From the NCBI GenBank assembly GCA_019456145.1, contig VRUL01000007.1, positions 62,001-126,000 on the forward strand: DNA of 64,000 nucleotides, read 5' to 3'. The translations under genes and the position numbers were made by a program. The notes under the pieces were generated by a model that was not told where the DNA came from, ran no database searches, and saw only the letters and a program-made list of their open reading frames with translations. Shown piece by piece: positions 55,420 through 64,000 of the stretch. This DNA comes from Planctomycetota bacterium (lineage in GTDB: Bacteria; Planctomycetota; Phycisphaerae; Sedimentisphaerales; Anaerobacaceae). Each line of letters begins with the position of its first letter. The first letter of the stretch is position 1.

Positions 55420-56223
55420 TCAGGATAATTTCTTGGTGTTCACGATCCGGGTGAAATCATCAGGATCGGCAAATGCGTTAAGACCTTTGGGATTGTGTTT
55501 GGTGAGCATTTTTATGGTTGCGGTGAATTTCTTATCGAGGCCCGCGATAAACATTTCGGGGTGGCCTGGCTCGGACTCCAGAAACTCGATTTGATAGGCG
55601 TGCAGCGTCAATCGCTTGATAAGTGGCTTTTCGGTCTGGTCCTTAGCGAGTCGGTAGTCTGTTTTGAAATCGGACAGAAATAACGGTCGGCTGCTGCCGT
55701 AAAACGTATCTATTGTTAAAGGCATTCCGATGTGAGGCAGATGGACACGAATTTGATGTGTTCGCCCGGTTATGGGCCTGACAGATAATAACGCAACAGA
55801 GCCGAAATCGGCAAGCAGCTTCCAGATAGTAACCGCCTCTTTGCCTTTCTTGTGGCCAATGCACATAAGGTTATGCTTCTTATGACTATGCGCCACAGGC
55901 GCTTCGATTCTGCCTTGTTGGCCGGTGACTATGCCGGTCACGAGGGCCAGGTATGTCTTTTTGACACGTCTTTTTCTAAAATAACCTGTGAAACGGGTTT
56001 GCGCCTCGATGTTAAGTGCCAGAATCATGACGCCGGAGGTGGCTTTATCCAGCCGATGCACAAGCCGAAGCTTACTGCGTATCTGCTGCCCTAACTGTTC
56101 ACCAAGTATGTCGGCAAGCTCCGCGGCGCCGGTGCGGTCTTTCGTAACCGATATCCCGCTCGGCTTGTTAATGACCAGAACGTTATCATCCTGATATATT
56201 ATTTCAATTTCTGTTTTTGCTAT
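55420..56223 (-). CDS. RluA-family pseudouridine synthase, start codon uncertain
   Basis: The HRLDKATSGVMILAL motif with the catalytic Asp and TGRTHQIRVHLPHIGMPL identify an RluA-type enzyme. Conserved coding extends upstream of the first canonical start (GTG 56061): the frame encodes IIYQDDNVLVINKPSGISVTKD, which is the N-terminal family motif. Between the stop at 56278-56280 and 56061 there is no ATG, GTG or TTG in frame. ATA at 56223, after an AAGAAGAG tract, or ATT at 56208 are possible non-canonical starts. Otherwise the gene has lost its start or the sequence has an error. It isomerises uridines in rRNA or tRNA. Confidence 0.8.
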   Translation of the reverse strand: MAKTEIEIIYQDDNVLVINKPSGISVTKDRTGAAELADILGEQLGQQIRSKLRLVHRLDKATSGVMILALNIEAQTRFTGYFRKRRVKKTYLALVTGIVTGQQGRIEAPVAHSHKKHNLMCIGHKKGKEAVTIWKLLADFGSVALLSVRPITGRTHQIRVHLPHIGMPLTIDTFYGSSRPLFLSDFKTDYRLAKDQTEKPLIKRLTLHAYQIEFLESEPGHPEMFIAGLDKKFTATIKMLTKHNPKGLNAFADPDDFTRIVNTKKLS

Positions 56224-56297
56224 CTTACTCTTCTTTGGCCTGATAAGCCTGCTAAAACTGTAACTGAGTAAGTACGTTTACACTTCTGGCCGGATTC

Positions 56298-59200
56298 CTA
56301 CGGATTAACAACACCAGGTGAAGGTGTAGCAGCTTCCCAGTTAGCTACGTCATTACCATAATCATTCGGGTCTTTACGGGAAAGCGATTTGCCAGGCCCG
56401 TCCGCCTCGGCAGGCCACAGGTCAAAACCGCCGGGAACGTCATCATGATGAAAGCCGTCACTGTAAGTTACCCTGTCAATGCGGATATACTGACGAGCGC
56501 CAAACCCGTCAATATCGCCGGGCATGCCAATCTGCAATCTCTCGCCGGCGTTGCTTAACCTGCCGTTATAATCGCCGAGAACCTGAACACCAAGCGGCAT
56601 ACTGCCATATCTTGATATAAAGGCCGCCAAGTCCTTCACAATCATTAGATAGCCATAAGCAGGTATCGTAATAGGAGGACTGTCCGAGAAAGTATAATCT
56701 ATACCGTCAGTGAACTTCCACGGCGTGAGTTTATCAACGCGATATAAGGTCACCGGCGCTCCGGTGATGTTATACAACTCGATATATTCCTCATTCTGAT
56801 TGCCGGTTGGCGGATTGTACATAATCTCATTGATTACAACCGGGCCGACCTTGGGATAAGGATTATTGGCATCCGGGGTATTGTAGTCCATCGCCACAAA
56901 GTTGAAATTATCGGTGCTGCTCTTAAAATATCGGCCGAATGATACATCGGATCGCGCAGGACCAAAATCCTCCACCTGCCGGTAGCCGGTCAACATGCCG
57001 TTCGGGTCAAGACGCGAGGAAAGGCAAGCTTCCTCGCCATTCTCACTAAAGGCAAAAGGTACGATACTGCCGGGGTCGCCCGGATTGTTGAAATCCGTAT
57101 CCTGATAGAAAACCAAATAACCGTTTGCGGCAATCGTTGTACCATTGGCAATCCTGTATTTCATCAGATTTGGTTCATCTCTGTCATTGTCACTGAGGAA
57201 CCAGCCGTCGATGTTAATCGCTTCGTCGGTGGTATTGTGCAGCTCAATCCAGTCCGGCCCTGCATTCGAATGCGACATCACTTCGTTGATTACCACGGCG
57301 CCGGGGTCCGGGAGAATCCCGCTGTCGTCCCAGCCGGGTGTGCCGTTGCGGTATACACTCGCACGCCAGGAGCTTTTCCGATTCCAACGTCCTGTAGGAT
57401 CGGCCATATTCTGAAACTCACTTTCGCTCACCGCCCGATCATAGATACGAACGTCGTCGATTAGGCCGGTGTAATAAGTTGCAGAAACAGGTTCGCAGCC
57501 AATACAAACATTCTCATTAACACCTGTCAAGCCAGTTGAGGATGCGCTGTCTTTCAACCGGCCGTCAACGTATAGCTTCAGGCTGGAACCATCATTGGTC
57601 CCGGCGATATGGTACCATTGGTCTGCGTTAAGTACTTCGGGTGAAGTCGCTTGAGCAAAACCTGAACTATCGAAAATGTATAGGTCGGGTTTACTATTCG
57701 AAACATAGAAATAGTAACCATAGGTACTGACACTATTCTGCATCAGTACAGGATTCCACGGTCCTGCAGAGGCGTCCACTCGTATCCATGCCTGGACCGT
57801 TGAAACGTTTCCTGCTAAAGGAGCAACAGGAGCAGCAACAACATAATCCCCTGCGCCATCAAAGCTTAAAGCTCCATCGACCCGGCCTGTTGTCCATGTT
57901 GGATTTCCAATTAGTGCTCCATTGTTCGTGCCGGCGCTGTCTATCGCCGTGCCGCCGGAGCCGTCATCGAACTTCCAGTGCGCGACCAAACCTTCATCCG
58001 AACCAAACATGGCGCTGTCACCGGGCTCTATCATAGTCAGAGAGAAACCGTAGCCGTCGGTGATTGGATGCCAGCCGTCCTTGTACTCGAAGTCCAGAAT
58101 CGTTCGGCCGATAGCATCCTCCAGTTTAATCCTTTCGCCATTATTGGCCAGGTTGCCGATGTATGACCCTGCCGTATTGACTGATGTGCCGTATTTGGCT
58201 TCGAATGCGCCCTGGTCTCTCATAACTACGACGCATTCATTGGGATTAAGTTGCATATCCGGGAAGGTGAAACCGATTCCTTCAGTGAATTTTACCAGAT
58301 TCAGATTCAGTGGACTTGTTCCGATGTTTTTCAGTTCAATGTATTCGGTGTTTGGATCACTCGGACTGCCCGTGTCTTTTGGATGGTACATTATCTCTGT
58401 AATGCGCAGGCTCTCTACGAGCGGACCTACGGCATACGTTGCCTCGTTCAACGCGCTCCAGATTCCGCCGCTCCTGGCACGAGCCTTAACATGCGTGCTC
58501 TTGGTCAACGTAACCGGAGAGTAAGGAGTTCCGACAGGATTGCCGGTAAGATATTCGCGTGGGTCGCTGCCGTCTGTGGTGTAATAGATAGTGCCGGGCG
58601 CATTAACCATAGTCAACTGGTCGCCTGATGAAACCTGGCCTCCATGCTGATACGCGCCCTCGATATAAAAGACCGGTGCGTTCACACCAGGATACAGACT
58701 ACCGAGCTGACCGAGGACAATTCCATTTCGCTGTGGGAAGTAGGTGTTCTGCAGCCAGTTACGTTCGGTGACCCATTCGATGTCGCGGGTGTATGGAGTG
58801 CCCCGGTGATTATCACCCCAGCGTGCCGATTCACCAACTACGGCGCGGTCAACGTCATTTAGCCGCACATCGTACAAAGCGGTCGCACCTGTGGGTGTGA
58901 GCACACCGTCATTGAAGAAGTGCCGATGTATATGGTCGGCAAAAAGAAGTTTGTATTCGGCGTTCAAAATTAGTTGCTGGTGGAGGCGTGTCGAGGCGCC
59001 ACTGTTGTTCTTACTGGTTAAGTTGTCACTAAGCCCTTCAAGGCTGTGTTCGGCGTCCCAGCTATGATATCGCCATCTGCCGGCCGGATCAACACGGCTG
59101 CGGGTAGCATACCAGTTATGATGTGCCCAGTCCGTATTGCCAATGTAGAAATTCATAAGCATATAATCGATCAGGTCAGGCACATCGAGGTATTGTTGAA

Positions 59201-62195
59201 TCGACTGATATTGGGAATCGGACGCCAGACCGGCATTGGCAACGGTGAACATATCGTTGTAGTTGGTTCCTGTACCGTGGATGACTGTGCTGGAATTGTG
59301 CTTGAGGACGTCGTAATCGTCATCATCACCACCGAAATAGGAGGCGGCGAAGTGTTCATCAGGCCGTTCATGCAGCCAATACAATCCCCAGTAAAGCCCA
59401 TTTAGATACAGGTGGACATGTCTGCCCTGCCCCCCATAGCCGCCCATAGCATTCTGAATGTCGGATGCAAACTGGTCTCGTGTGTATTGGGCGACATCAC
59501 GCTGACCGAGTCCGGGCCTGTTAATTCCGACCCCTCCGCCGTAGCCCCAGCTATTGTTCATGCGGGCATCCACTACAAGGGTATCGAACTGGTCAGTTGC
59601 GTCCTCTCCAAACACTGGGTATCTAAGCTCAGTTGGCCCCCACTCTCCTTTGAATTTTAATCTCATAGAGAGCTTGTCCATCTTCCATCTGTTTACACTC
59701 GAACCGCCGACAATCTGTACTGCGCAGTCGATCTGGAACCCCTCTGCGCCGCTGGGTAAGATCAATTCAGCAGAGACCCCACGCTCGCTTCTTTCTCCCT
59801 GGACGTAAATGCCCTGGCCTCCACTCTTGAACCAGTCGTTAACATCCATTACCAGCGAGAGTGTCGGAACGGATTTCATGTCGCTTTTAATCGTGATGCT
59901 GTAGGGGCCGACTACTTCCGGATCCATCTCGTAATCCGGCCCGGCATAACCCCAGCCGCTCGTGGGAAAGCCCGGGGGATTGGTGGGCTGCTGGATAACA
60001 TCATCAACAAAGAGGTAAGTATGCGTTTCGACCGCAGAATCCAGCCAGCCGGGCTTGACAGCAACGGCGCGAATAGTGGTAGTCGTACCGATAAGGATCG
60101 GCGAATCGGTATTGTAATTGAAAGTGAATCCGTGGGTTATCGTGGGAAGCGAGCCGTCTTTGGTATATCGGATCTCAGCGCCGTTCGTACCGTTGGATAA
60201 CATTAACAGGAACGGATCGTCATAGAAACCACGCTTATGGCTGAACCAAACTTCCTCGACAAGATCAATTGCACCGGCTACATTGAATGCGCCAGGTGTC
60301 GCTGTTGTGAAGTATTGCGGGATTGGACGATTCCGAGCGGCGACTAATTCAGGGAGAACCAGGAAATCGCCGTCGTCTTTATCATCATTGAGCCCGTGAA
60401 TTGCCAGCACGTTCGTGCCGGCTTGTAGTAAGTTCAGGTAGGCCATAAGGTTGATTACCTCGAAGACAGAAGCCTCCCCGATCGGACGATTAGAGTCTGC
60501 TGTCGAGTCCCACGCAACCGAATTTGGCGCGTTGCGTCTGGCAACCTCCTGGCCGTTGAGGTATGCCACGAAACCGTCTTCGTACTTCATTCGCAGCGTC
60601 AGCGTGTCATAGTAAGTGGGGTCTTCTACCTGAAAATCTATCCGAGACCACAGGGAGGCATTGACGCCCTCCATATCGATCTGCAGATCAGAATCACCGC
60701 CGCCGCCCTCAAGCATAAACGCGCCAAATGGATACGCCTTGCCTCCATCGGAACCTGGTGTGGCCTCGGCTCTAATCTTGAAACTTCCGTCACCAGCCGG
60801 AATGATTTGATCCCATCGAACTACATAGCCCGTAATGCTATTGTCCCCGGCCAGCATTACAGTATTGCTGTCGGTCATTGACACCACTCCGGCACTGCTG
60901 TTGTTGATTGCGCCGCCGTGGCCCATGATGGTGAAAAGTGATTCTCGAAGCGGGTAGTTACTTGAGCGTATCGCGGTACCAACAAAGTTATACATACTGG
61001 CAGGGTTAAGACCTGTGAACTCAATCTCCGTCCACCAACCGGGATCGCCGTAGTAAACAAGGTATCCGCTCAGGTCCACAATATTATTGAATATCTCGTA
61101 CGCATCCGTACCTGGGTCGGGATTTCCACCGGCACCGGTGCTTACCCGTAAACCCTCAGCTCCCATTGTAAACGTAACGGTGGGCATTCCAACATCGCTG
61201 CCGGTAGCAAAATCCTTCAGTTTTCCAGTGCTGTTACTACTGTCGTTATTATGGATAGTCCAGTCGGTCACATTCGCTGCAGTAAAATCACCACCCATTC
61301 TGTGGCTGTCATTGTAGGCAACCGTCTTCTGACCACCGATGCCGAAGCCAAGGCCCGTATTTCCCGTATCCCATCCTGAATCATCGAAGCCGGCATCAGT
61401 CCAACCAGTGCCAAGAGCCGCGTCACCGCTGGTGGGCACATGATAGGAAACTGTCGCCCCGGCTGGTACCAGCGACGTTGCAAACTGTGTCAGACCGTAA
61501 GAGACATTGATCAATTGCTGGGGATATTCAGGCTCATATTCGTGAACGATGACATTGCTGTCGGGCGCCACCAATGCCAGATACTCACCACCCTGGTCGA
61601 TTTCGAAGTTGGTGTGATAATAACCAGCCGAGTCAAGATATGGGTAATTAGATGGATATAGCTCAAACGTCTTACCGGAGGCAAAAACGATCAGGAACTC
61701 ACCCGGATCAATCGCCAGGCCACCCGGGAATTGCCATTTAGCCAGGTTGTCTTTATTGTCGGTCAGGTGCCAGCCAGCCAGGTTAACAGTTGCGCCCGAG
61801 GGATTGTAAATCTCAATCCAGTCGGAGGATTGGCCGTCTCCGTCCAGCAGTTCGCCTCCTTCCAGCGGTATATTGCTGGCATTGCTCGCCATAAACTCAC
61901 TGATGAGAAGGTGGAGTTCTTCTACCTGCCAGTTATTTGAAAGCAGGGCATAGTCGACCATATTTACCCCGTCGGCACTATCTATGTCGGCAATGCAACC
62001 AGGAACAATACAACCCGGGTCCAGCCACTGCCAGGCAAAAGTCCGCAGGTCTTTAAAATTAACTCTGTAATCCTTATTCAAATCACCTACAAGTTGAGGC
62101 TGGGCAAAACTTGTCCGTAAGGACTCCCAAGGAGAACCGGCAAAACACGCTATCAATACTACTGTTAGCAACGAGTGCTTCACAGATTTGGGCAT
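56298..62195 (-). CDS. Giant secreted protein: dockerin-like, lamin-tail, CotH-like, chitobiase-C, LamG domains
   Basis: 1965 residues from ATG 62195, with AAGGA 8 bases upstream. The signal ends near SFAQP. Residues about 35-90 carry EF-hand-type dockerin repeats (GDLNKDYRVNFKDL, DIDSADGVNMVDYALL), here N-terminal. Lamin-tail domains occur at least four times (LLISEFMASN, LRITEIMYHP, VVINEVMSHS, VVINEIMYNP). A CotH-like region lies in the middle (VPTLSLVMDVNDWF, RWKMDKLSMRLKFKG, YLNGLYWGLYWLHERPDE). Chitobiase-type (IRYTKDGSLPT) and LamG (GLVAHWKFDDGSGG) domains are also present. It is probably a cell-surface adhesin or structural protein. Confidence 0.9.
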   Translation of the reverse strand: MPKSVKHSLLTVVLIACFAGSPWESLRTSFAQPQLVGDLNKDYRVNFKDLRTFAWQWLDPGCIVPGCIADIDSADGVNMVDYALLSNNWQVEELHLLISEFMASNASNIPLEGGELLDGDGQSSDWIEIYNPSGATVNLAGWHLTDNKDNLAKWQFPGGLAIDPGEFLIVFASGKTFELYPSNYPYLDSAGYYHTNFEIDQGGEYLALVAPDSNVIVHEYEPEYPQQLINVSYGLTQFATSLVPAGATVSYHVPTSGDAALGTGWTDAGFDDSGWDTGNTGLGFGIGGQKTVAYNDSHRMGGDFTAANVTDWTIHNNDSSNSTGKLKDFATGSDVGMPTVTFTMGAEGLRVSTGAGGNPDPGTDAYEIFNNIVDLSGYLVYYGDPGWWTEIEFTGLNPASMYNFVGTAIRSSNYPLRESLFTIMGHGGAINNSSAGVVSMTDSNTVMLAGDNSITGYVVRWDQIIPAGDGSFKIRAEATPGSDGGKAYPFGAFMLEGGGGDSDLQIDMEGVNASLWSRIDFQVEDPTYYDTLTLRMKYEDGFVAYLNGQEVARRNAPNSVAWDSTADSNRPIGEASVFEVINLMAYLNLLQAGTNVLAIHGLNDDKDDGDFLVLPELVAARNRPIPQYFTTATPGAFNVAGAIDLVEEVWFSHKRGFYDDPFLLMLSNGTNGAEIRYTKDGSLPTITHGFTFNYNTDSPILIGTTTTIRAVAVKPGWLDSAVETHTYLFVDDVIQQPTNPPGFPTSGWGYAGPDYEMDPEVVGPYSITIKSDMKSVPTLSLVMDVNDWFKSGGQGIYVQGERSERGVSAELILPSGAEGFQIDCAVQIVGGSSVNRWKMDKLSMRLKFKGEWGPTELRYPVFGEDATDQFDTLVVDARMNNSWGYGGGVGINRPGLGQRDVAQYTRDQFASDIQNAMGGYGGQGRHVHLYLNGLYWGLYWLHERPDEHFAASYFGGDDDDYDVLKHNSSTVIHGTGTNYNDMFTVANAGLASDSQYQSIQQYLDVPDLIDYMLMNFYIGNTDWAHHNWYATRSRVDPAGRWRYHSWDAEHSLEGLSDNLTSKNNSGASTRLHQQLILNAEYKLLFADHIHRHFFNDGVLTPTGATALYDVRLNDVDRAVVGESARWGDNHRGTPYTRDIEWVTERNWLQNTYFPQRNGIVLGQLGSLYPGVNAPVFYIEGAYQHGGQVSSGDQLTMVNAPGTIYYTTDGSDPREYLTGNPVGTPYSPVTLTKSTHVKARARSGGIWSALNEATYAVGPLVESLRITEIMYHPKDTGSPSDPNTEYIELKNIGTSPLNLNLVKFTEGIGFTFPDMQLNPNECVVVMRDQGAFEAKYGTSVNTAGSYIGNLANNGERIKLEDAIGRTILDFEYKDGWHPITDGYGFSLTMIEPGDSAMFGSDEGLVAHWKFDDGSGGTAIDSAGTNNGALIGNPTWTTGRVDGALSFDGAGDYVVAAPVAPLAGNVSTVQAWIRVDASAGPWNPVLMQNSVSTYGYYFYVSNSKPDLYIFDSSGFAQATSPEVLNADQWYHIAGTNDGSSLKLYVDGRLKDSASSTGLTGVNENVCIGCEPVSATYYTGLIDDVRIYDRAVSESEFQNMADPTGRWNRKSSWRASVYRNGTPGWDDSGILPDPGAVVINEVMSHSNAGPDWIELHNTTDEAINIDGWFLSDNDRDEPNLMKYRIANGTTIAANGYLVFYQDTDFNNPGDPGSIVPFAFSENGEEACLSSRLDPNGMLTGYRQVEDFGPARSDVSFGRYFKSSTDNFNFVAMDYNTPDANNPYPKVGPVVINEIMYNPPTGNQNEEYIELYNITGAPVTLYRVDKLTPWKFTDGIDYTFSDSPPITIPAYGYLMIVKDLAAFISRYGSMPLGVQVLGDYNGRLSNAGERLQIGMPGDIDGFGARQYIRIDRVTYSDGFHHDDVPGGFDLWPAEADGPGKSLSRKDPNDYGNDVANWEAATPSPGVVNP

Positions 62196-62571
62196 CTTTA
62201 TTTCCTTCCTCACTGATGTTTTAGGCCATTGCCTAGGGTTTTATTTTTGTAGCTTATGGGCCTTATATAACCAAAATCGCAAAAAAGAGTTTATTTCATT
62301 ATACCATATAAGACGGCTGAGTCAAGCCTTTTCGTTCATCTCTGAGCCGACACACACCAAGACTTGCTCTTGACGTGAATTAGGGACACCTCGCTAAGGG
62401 CCTGATACACGTAAGAACAATTACAGATTTATGACATTAATCGGCAAGAGGATTCATGCACTGGGCCGGTGAAGTTCCCCATGCAGGAAAGTATACAAGC
62501 CGCCCTCCTGTCCCCGCACAAAACAGGATTACTTCAGACCCGCTGGTTTTTAAGCTAACGGTTGTCGGCTG
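62196..62571. other. 376-base intergenic region with minus-strand promoter
   Basis: There is no gene. It holds the promoter of the giant gene (annotated separately) and, in its leader, a small hairpin TAGGC/GCCTA at 62222-62235. The right part, next to the sppA stop, shows no recognisable feature. Confidence 0.55.
62298..62325 (-). promoter_or_regulatory. Promoter of the giant surface-protein gene
   Basis: Read on the minus strand, TTGACT (62325-62320) and TATAAT (62303-62298) are separated by 16 bases, about 100 bases before the ATG at 62195. The -10 is consensus and the -35 has one mismatch. Confidence 0.6.
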
Positions 62572-63630
62572 TTAATAGCCGGTCCAAAGATATAATAACT
62601 GCGGCGTACTAAGCTCGTACAGCATGGATCTGTCGAACTGTAGGATGTTTTTTTTGCTTTGTAAAGTCAAAAAGCCGGCCAAAGAAAACGGTTTGCGATA
62701 TTCGACTACCTGGGCGTCTTTGATACCCGCGAGCGACTTAACCAGTTTTATTGCATCGTCCAGATAGCCCACATCGTCAATTAACTTTTGTTTAAGTGCT
62801 TCCCTGGCATCATAGATTCCGCCGTCAGCCAGCTCTTTGATCTCACTTAATGTCAGCGATGGCCTTCCTTCAGCGATAACCTCGACGAACCTTTCAAAGG
62901 CCGGGTTGATTAGTCTTTCTTCTACATATTTCCGCTGTTCTTCTTCAAATGGCTTGAACATGCTGAGCCAGGCTTTTTTTGGGCCCGACGTGATAATGAC
63001 CGGCTTGATACCAAGCTTATCTTCCAACAATTCTTGTAAAACAAAGTGTCCGAATATCACACCAATCGAGCCGGTAAGAGTGGTTTGCTCAGCTATGATT
63101 TTATCGCATGCAACGGATGTATAATAGCCACCCGAAGCAGCCACGCCCTGCATAAACGCGATGATTGGCTTACCTTCTTCGTCCCGGTACTTGCGGATTT
63201 CATTATATATTCGGTCACTGCCGGAAATCGTGCCGCCCGGCGAATTGACACTAATAATTAATCCCTTAACTCGTCTGTCTTTGCGGGCACGTTTGAGTTG
63301 TTGCCGCAGACTTTTGGCTTGCAGAGAGTCTATTATGCCCTCTACTTTAATTATCACAATTTTATTTCTTCGCGACCCGGCTTGTATAATTTCCTCAGCA
63401 AGAGTATCTCGCTGCCCTGTAGAAAAGATCGTGATTACACCGATTACCACAAAAATCATTGCGAGATTTGCCATAATCGAAAGTGCTAACGTAATGCCCC
63501 AGAAGATTTTCCAGCCGCTTCCGGTCTTAACCTGTTGTGACGTGGTTCCGCTTACAGCCGAGCCCGAAATTGGCCCTGATCCGCTCGCGCCCATTGGCTC
63601 CGATAGATTACTGTTCTGCTCGAAATCCAT
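62572..63630 (-). CDS. sppA: Signal peptide peptidase SppA (S49 family)
   Basis: 352 residues from ATG 63630, with GGAAAGG 7 bases upstream. One membrane helix lies near residues 50-75 (ITLALSIMANLAMIFVVIGVI). The S49 core follows: IIKVEGIIDSL, ISVNSPGGTISGSDRIY, the nucleophile serine in GVAASGGYYTSVACD, and TTLTGSIGVIFG. It is the single-domain form (about 350 residues) and cleaves residual signal peptides in the membrane. Confidence 0.95.
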   Translation of the reverse strand: MDFEQNSNLSEPMGASGSGPISGSAVSGTTSQQVKTGSGWKIFWGITLALSIMANLAMIFVVIGVITIFSTGQRDTLAEEIIQAGSRRNKIVIIKVEGIIDSLQAKSLRQQLKRARKDRRVKGLIISVNSPGGTISGSDRIYNEIRKYRDEEGKPIIAFMQGVAASGGYYTSVACDKIIAEQTTLTGSIGVIFGHFVLQELLEDKLGIKPVIITSGPKKAWLSMFKPFEEEQRKYVEERLINPAFERFVEVIAEGRPSLTLSEIKELADGGIYDAREALKQKLIDDVGYLDDAIKLVKSLAGIKDAQVVEYRKPFSLAGFLTLQSKKNILQFDRSMLYELSTPQLLYLWTGY

Positions 63631-63725
63631 AATCAAACCTTTCCAAAGTAAATCCTTTCAAAACACTTATTAGAACAGTGTAAAACCAATAATCTCCCAT
63701 GTCAATCTACAAATATTGGATACTT

Positions 63726-63906
63726 TAGAGCCTATCCGAATAACCGGCTCTATTGCGGCCGGCTGCAAAGTCCGATGACTGCGTTGTCAGTCAAAAATGT
63801 TCTCAACGTGGAGAAAACCACGCCTCCGAGCATTTTTGGCCTGCCGCCTTGGCCTCGAACTTTTCGCTCGGCCTCATAACGCCCCGTTTATTCGGATAAG
63901 CTCTTA
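63726..63906. mobile_element. 181-base MITE-like element with imperfect terminal inverted repeats
   Basis: The ends TAGAGCCTATCCGAATAA (63726-63743) and TTATTCGGATAAGCTCTTA (63888-63906) are near-perfect inverted repeats. Inside are CCGGC/GCCGG (63744-63762), TGACTG/CAGTCA (63776-63793) and a nested stem: AAAAATG-TT-CTC (63793-63804) with GAGCATTTTT (63828-63837), enclosing CGTGG/CCACG (63807-63822). There is no reading frame. It may be a non-autonomous transposable element or a structured extragenic RNA; a flanking target-site duplication was not clear. Confidence 0.6.
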
Positions 63907-63972
63907 GCGTGTGGTATTGCCGATTGCTCGATTCTGTCATTGGCGCCTCTGCTCGACTTTTTGCCTTTGAAA

Positions 63973-64000
63973 TTGGCTTTGATTGGGTTCGTTTTGGGTT
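63973..64000. repeat. Start of a second G/T-rich degenerate repeat array
   Basis: These last 28 bases are identical to 1441-1468 in the first array and continue past the window edge. The other 66 bases after the MITE-like element show no feature. Confidence 0.7.

Noticed and set aside
61440..61661. Plus-strand frames inside the giant gene
   Set aside because: They are shadows of the 1965-residue minus-strand frame.
1..64000. CRISPR array, prophage or integron
   Set aside because: No regularly spaced identical repeats, phage structural genes, integrase or transposase genes were seen.

Overview
The window reads as chromosome of an anaerobic planctomycete, most likely of the Phycisphaerae/Sedimentisphaerales type. 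I infer this from the gene content: twin-arginine Gfo/Idh/MocA oxidoreductases, a DUF1080 protein, a sulfatase with C-x-P-S-R, ThuA and PQQ-propeller proteins, a hydrazine-synthase-alpha-like cytochrome, dockerin-like EF-hand modules on secreted giants, and a G/T-rich degenerate intergenic repeat at both window ends. No 16S rRNA or other phylogenetic marker beyond rplU is present, so the taxonomic call is an inference.

Positions 1-26090 form a polysaccharide-catabolism region, nearly all on the + strand. It holds three Gfo/Idh/MocA oxidoreductases, a DUF1080 protein, a sulfatase, a zinc alcohol dehydrogenase next to an SDR (an idonate/gluconate-type pair), a large carbohydrate-binding putative hydrolase, an SGNH-plus-beta-helix fusion, a heparinase II/III-like lyase, a PQQ propeller, a ThuA protein, a dockerin-bearing beta-helix protein, a TIM-barrel sugar isomerase, a diheme HzsA-like protein and a PfkB kinase. 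Most carry export signals. No transporter, SusC/SusD pair or regulator is visible in it. A tRNA-Arg(TCG) lies at 1209-1282.

Positions 26127-28928 hold a TIGR02757 protein and a compact arsenic unit (arsC, an AhpD-like protein, ACR3 pump). An unrecognised 574-residue protein with a possible Cys-His-Asp triad follows.

Positions 30842-45612 form a long co-directional block that begins with a near-consensus promoter whose -10 sits inside a perfect 15-bp palindrome, just ahead of an Rrf2 regulator. Downstream are a cupin, a zinc-ribbon HD hydrolase, a tandem-repeat 16-Cys protein, a DUF255 thioredoxin-like protein, a DUF1858/hemerythrin protein, a short class III hybrid cluster protein, a TIGR04076/sulfite-reductase-like/ferredoxin fusion, a NapH-like membrane Fe-S protein, a ferredoxin with a paralogue of an upstream standalone domain, an FNT channel fused to two CBS domains, a metal-efflux permease, a THEP1 NTPase, a SagB-type nitroreductase and RtcA. 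I read the core as a nitrogen-oxide/hydroxylamine reduction and nitrosative-stress module. It is the best candidate here for a little-described system.

Positions 45617-63630 are mostly on the - strand: a GH95 fucosidase with an inserted jelly-roll-like domain, a class IV aminotransferase, rplU alone (+), siroheme synthase, a thermonuclease-like protein, a hom / ApgM-type (proposed homoserine kinase) / lysC operon, an RluA-type pseudouridine synthase with no canonical start codon, a 1965-residue CotH/lamin-tail/LamG surface protein and SppA. The window closes with a 181-bp element bounded by inverted repeats and the same G/T-rich repeat seen near the start.
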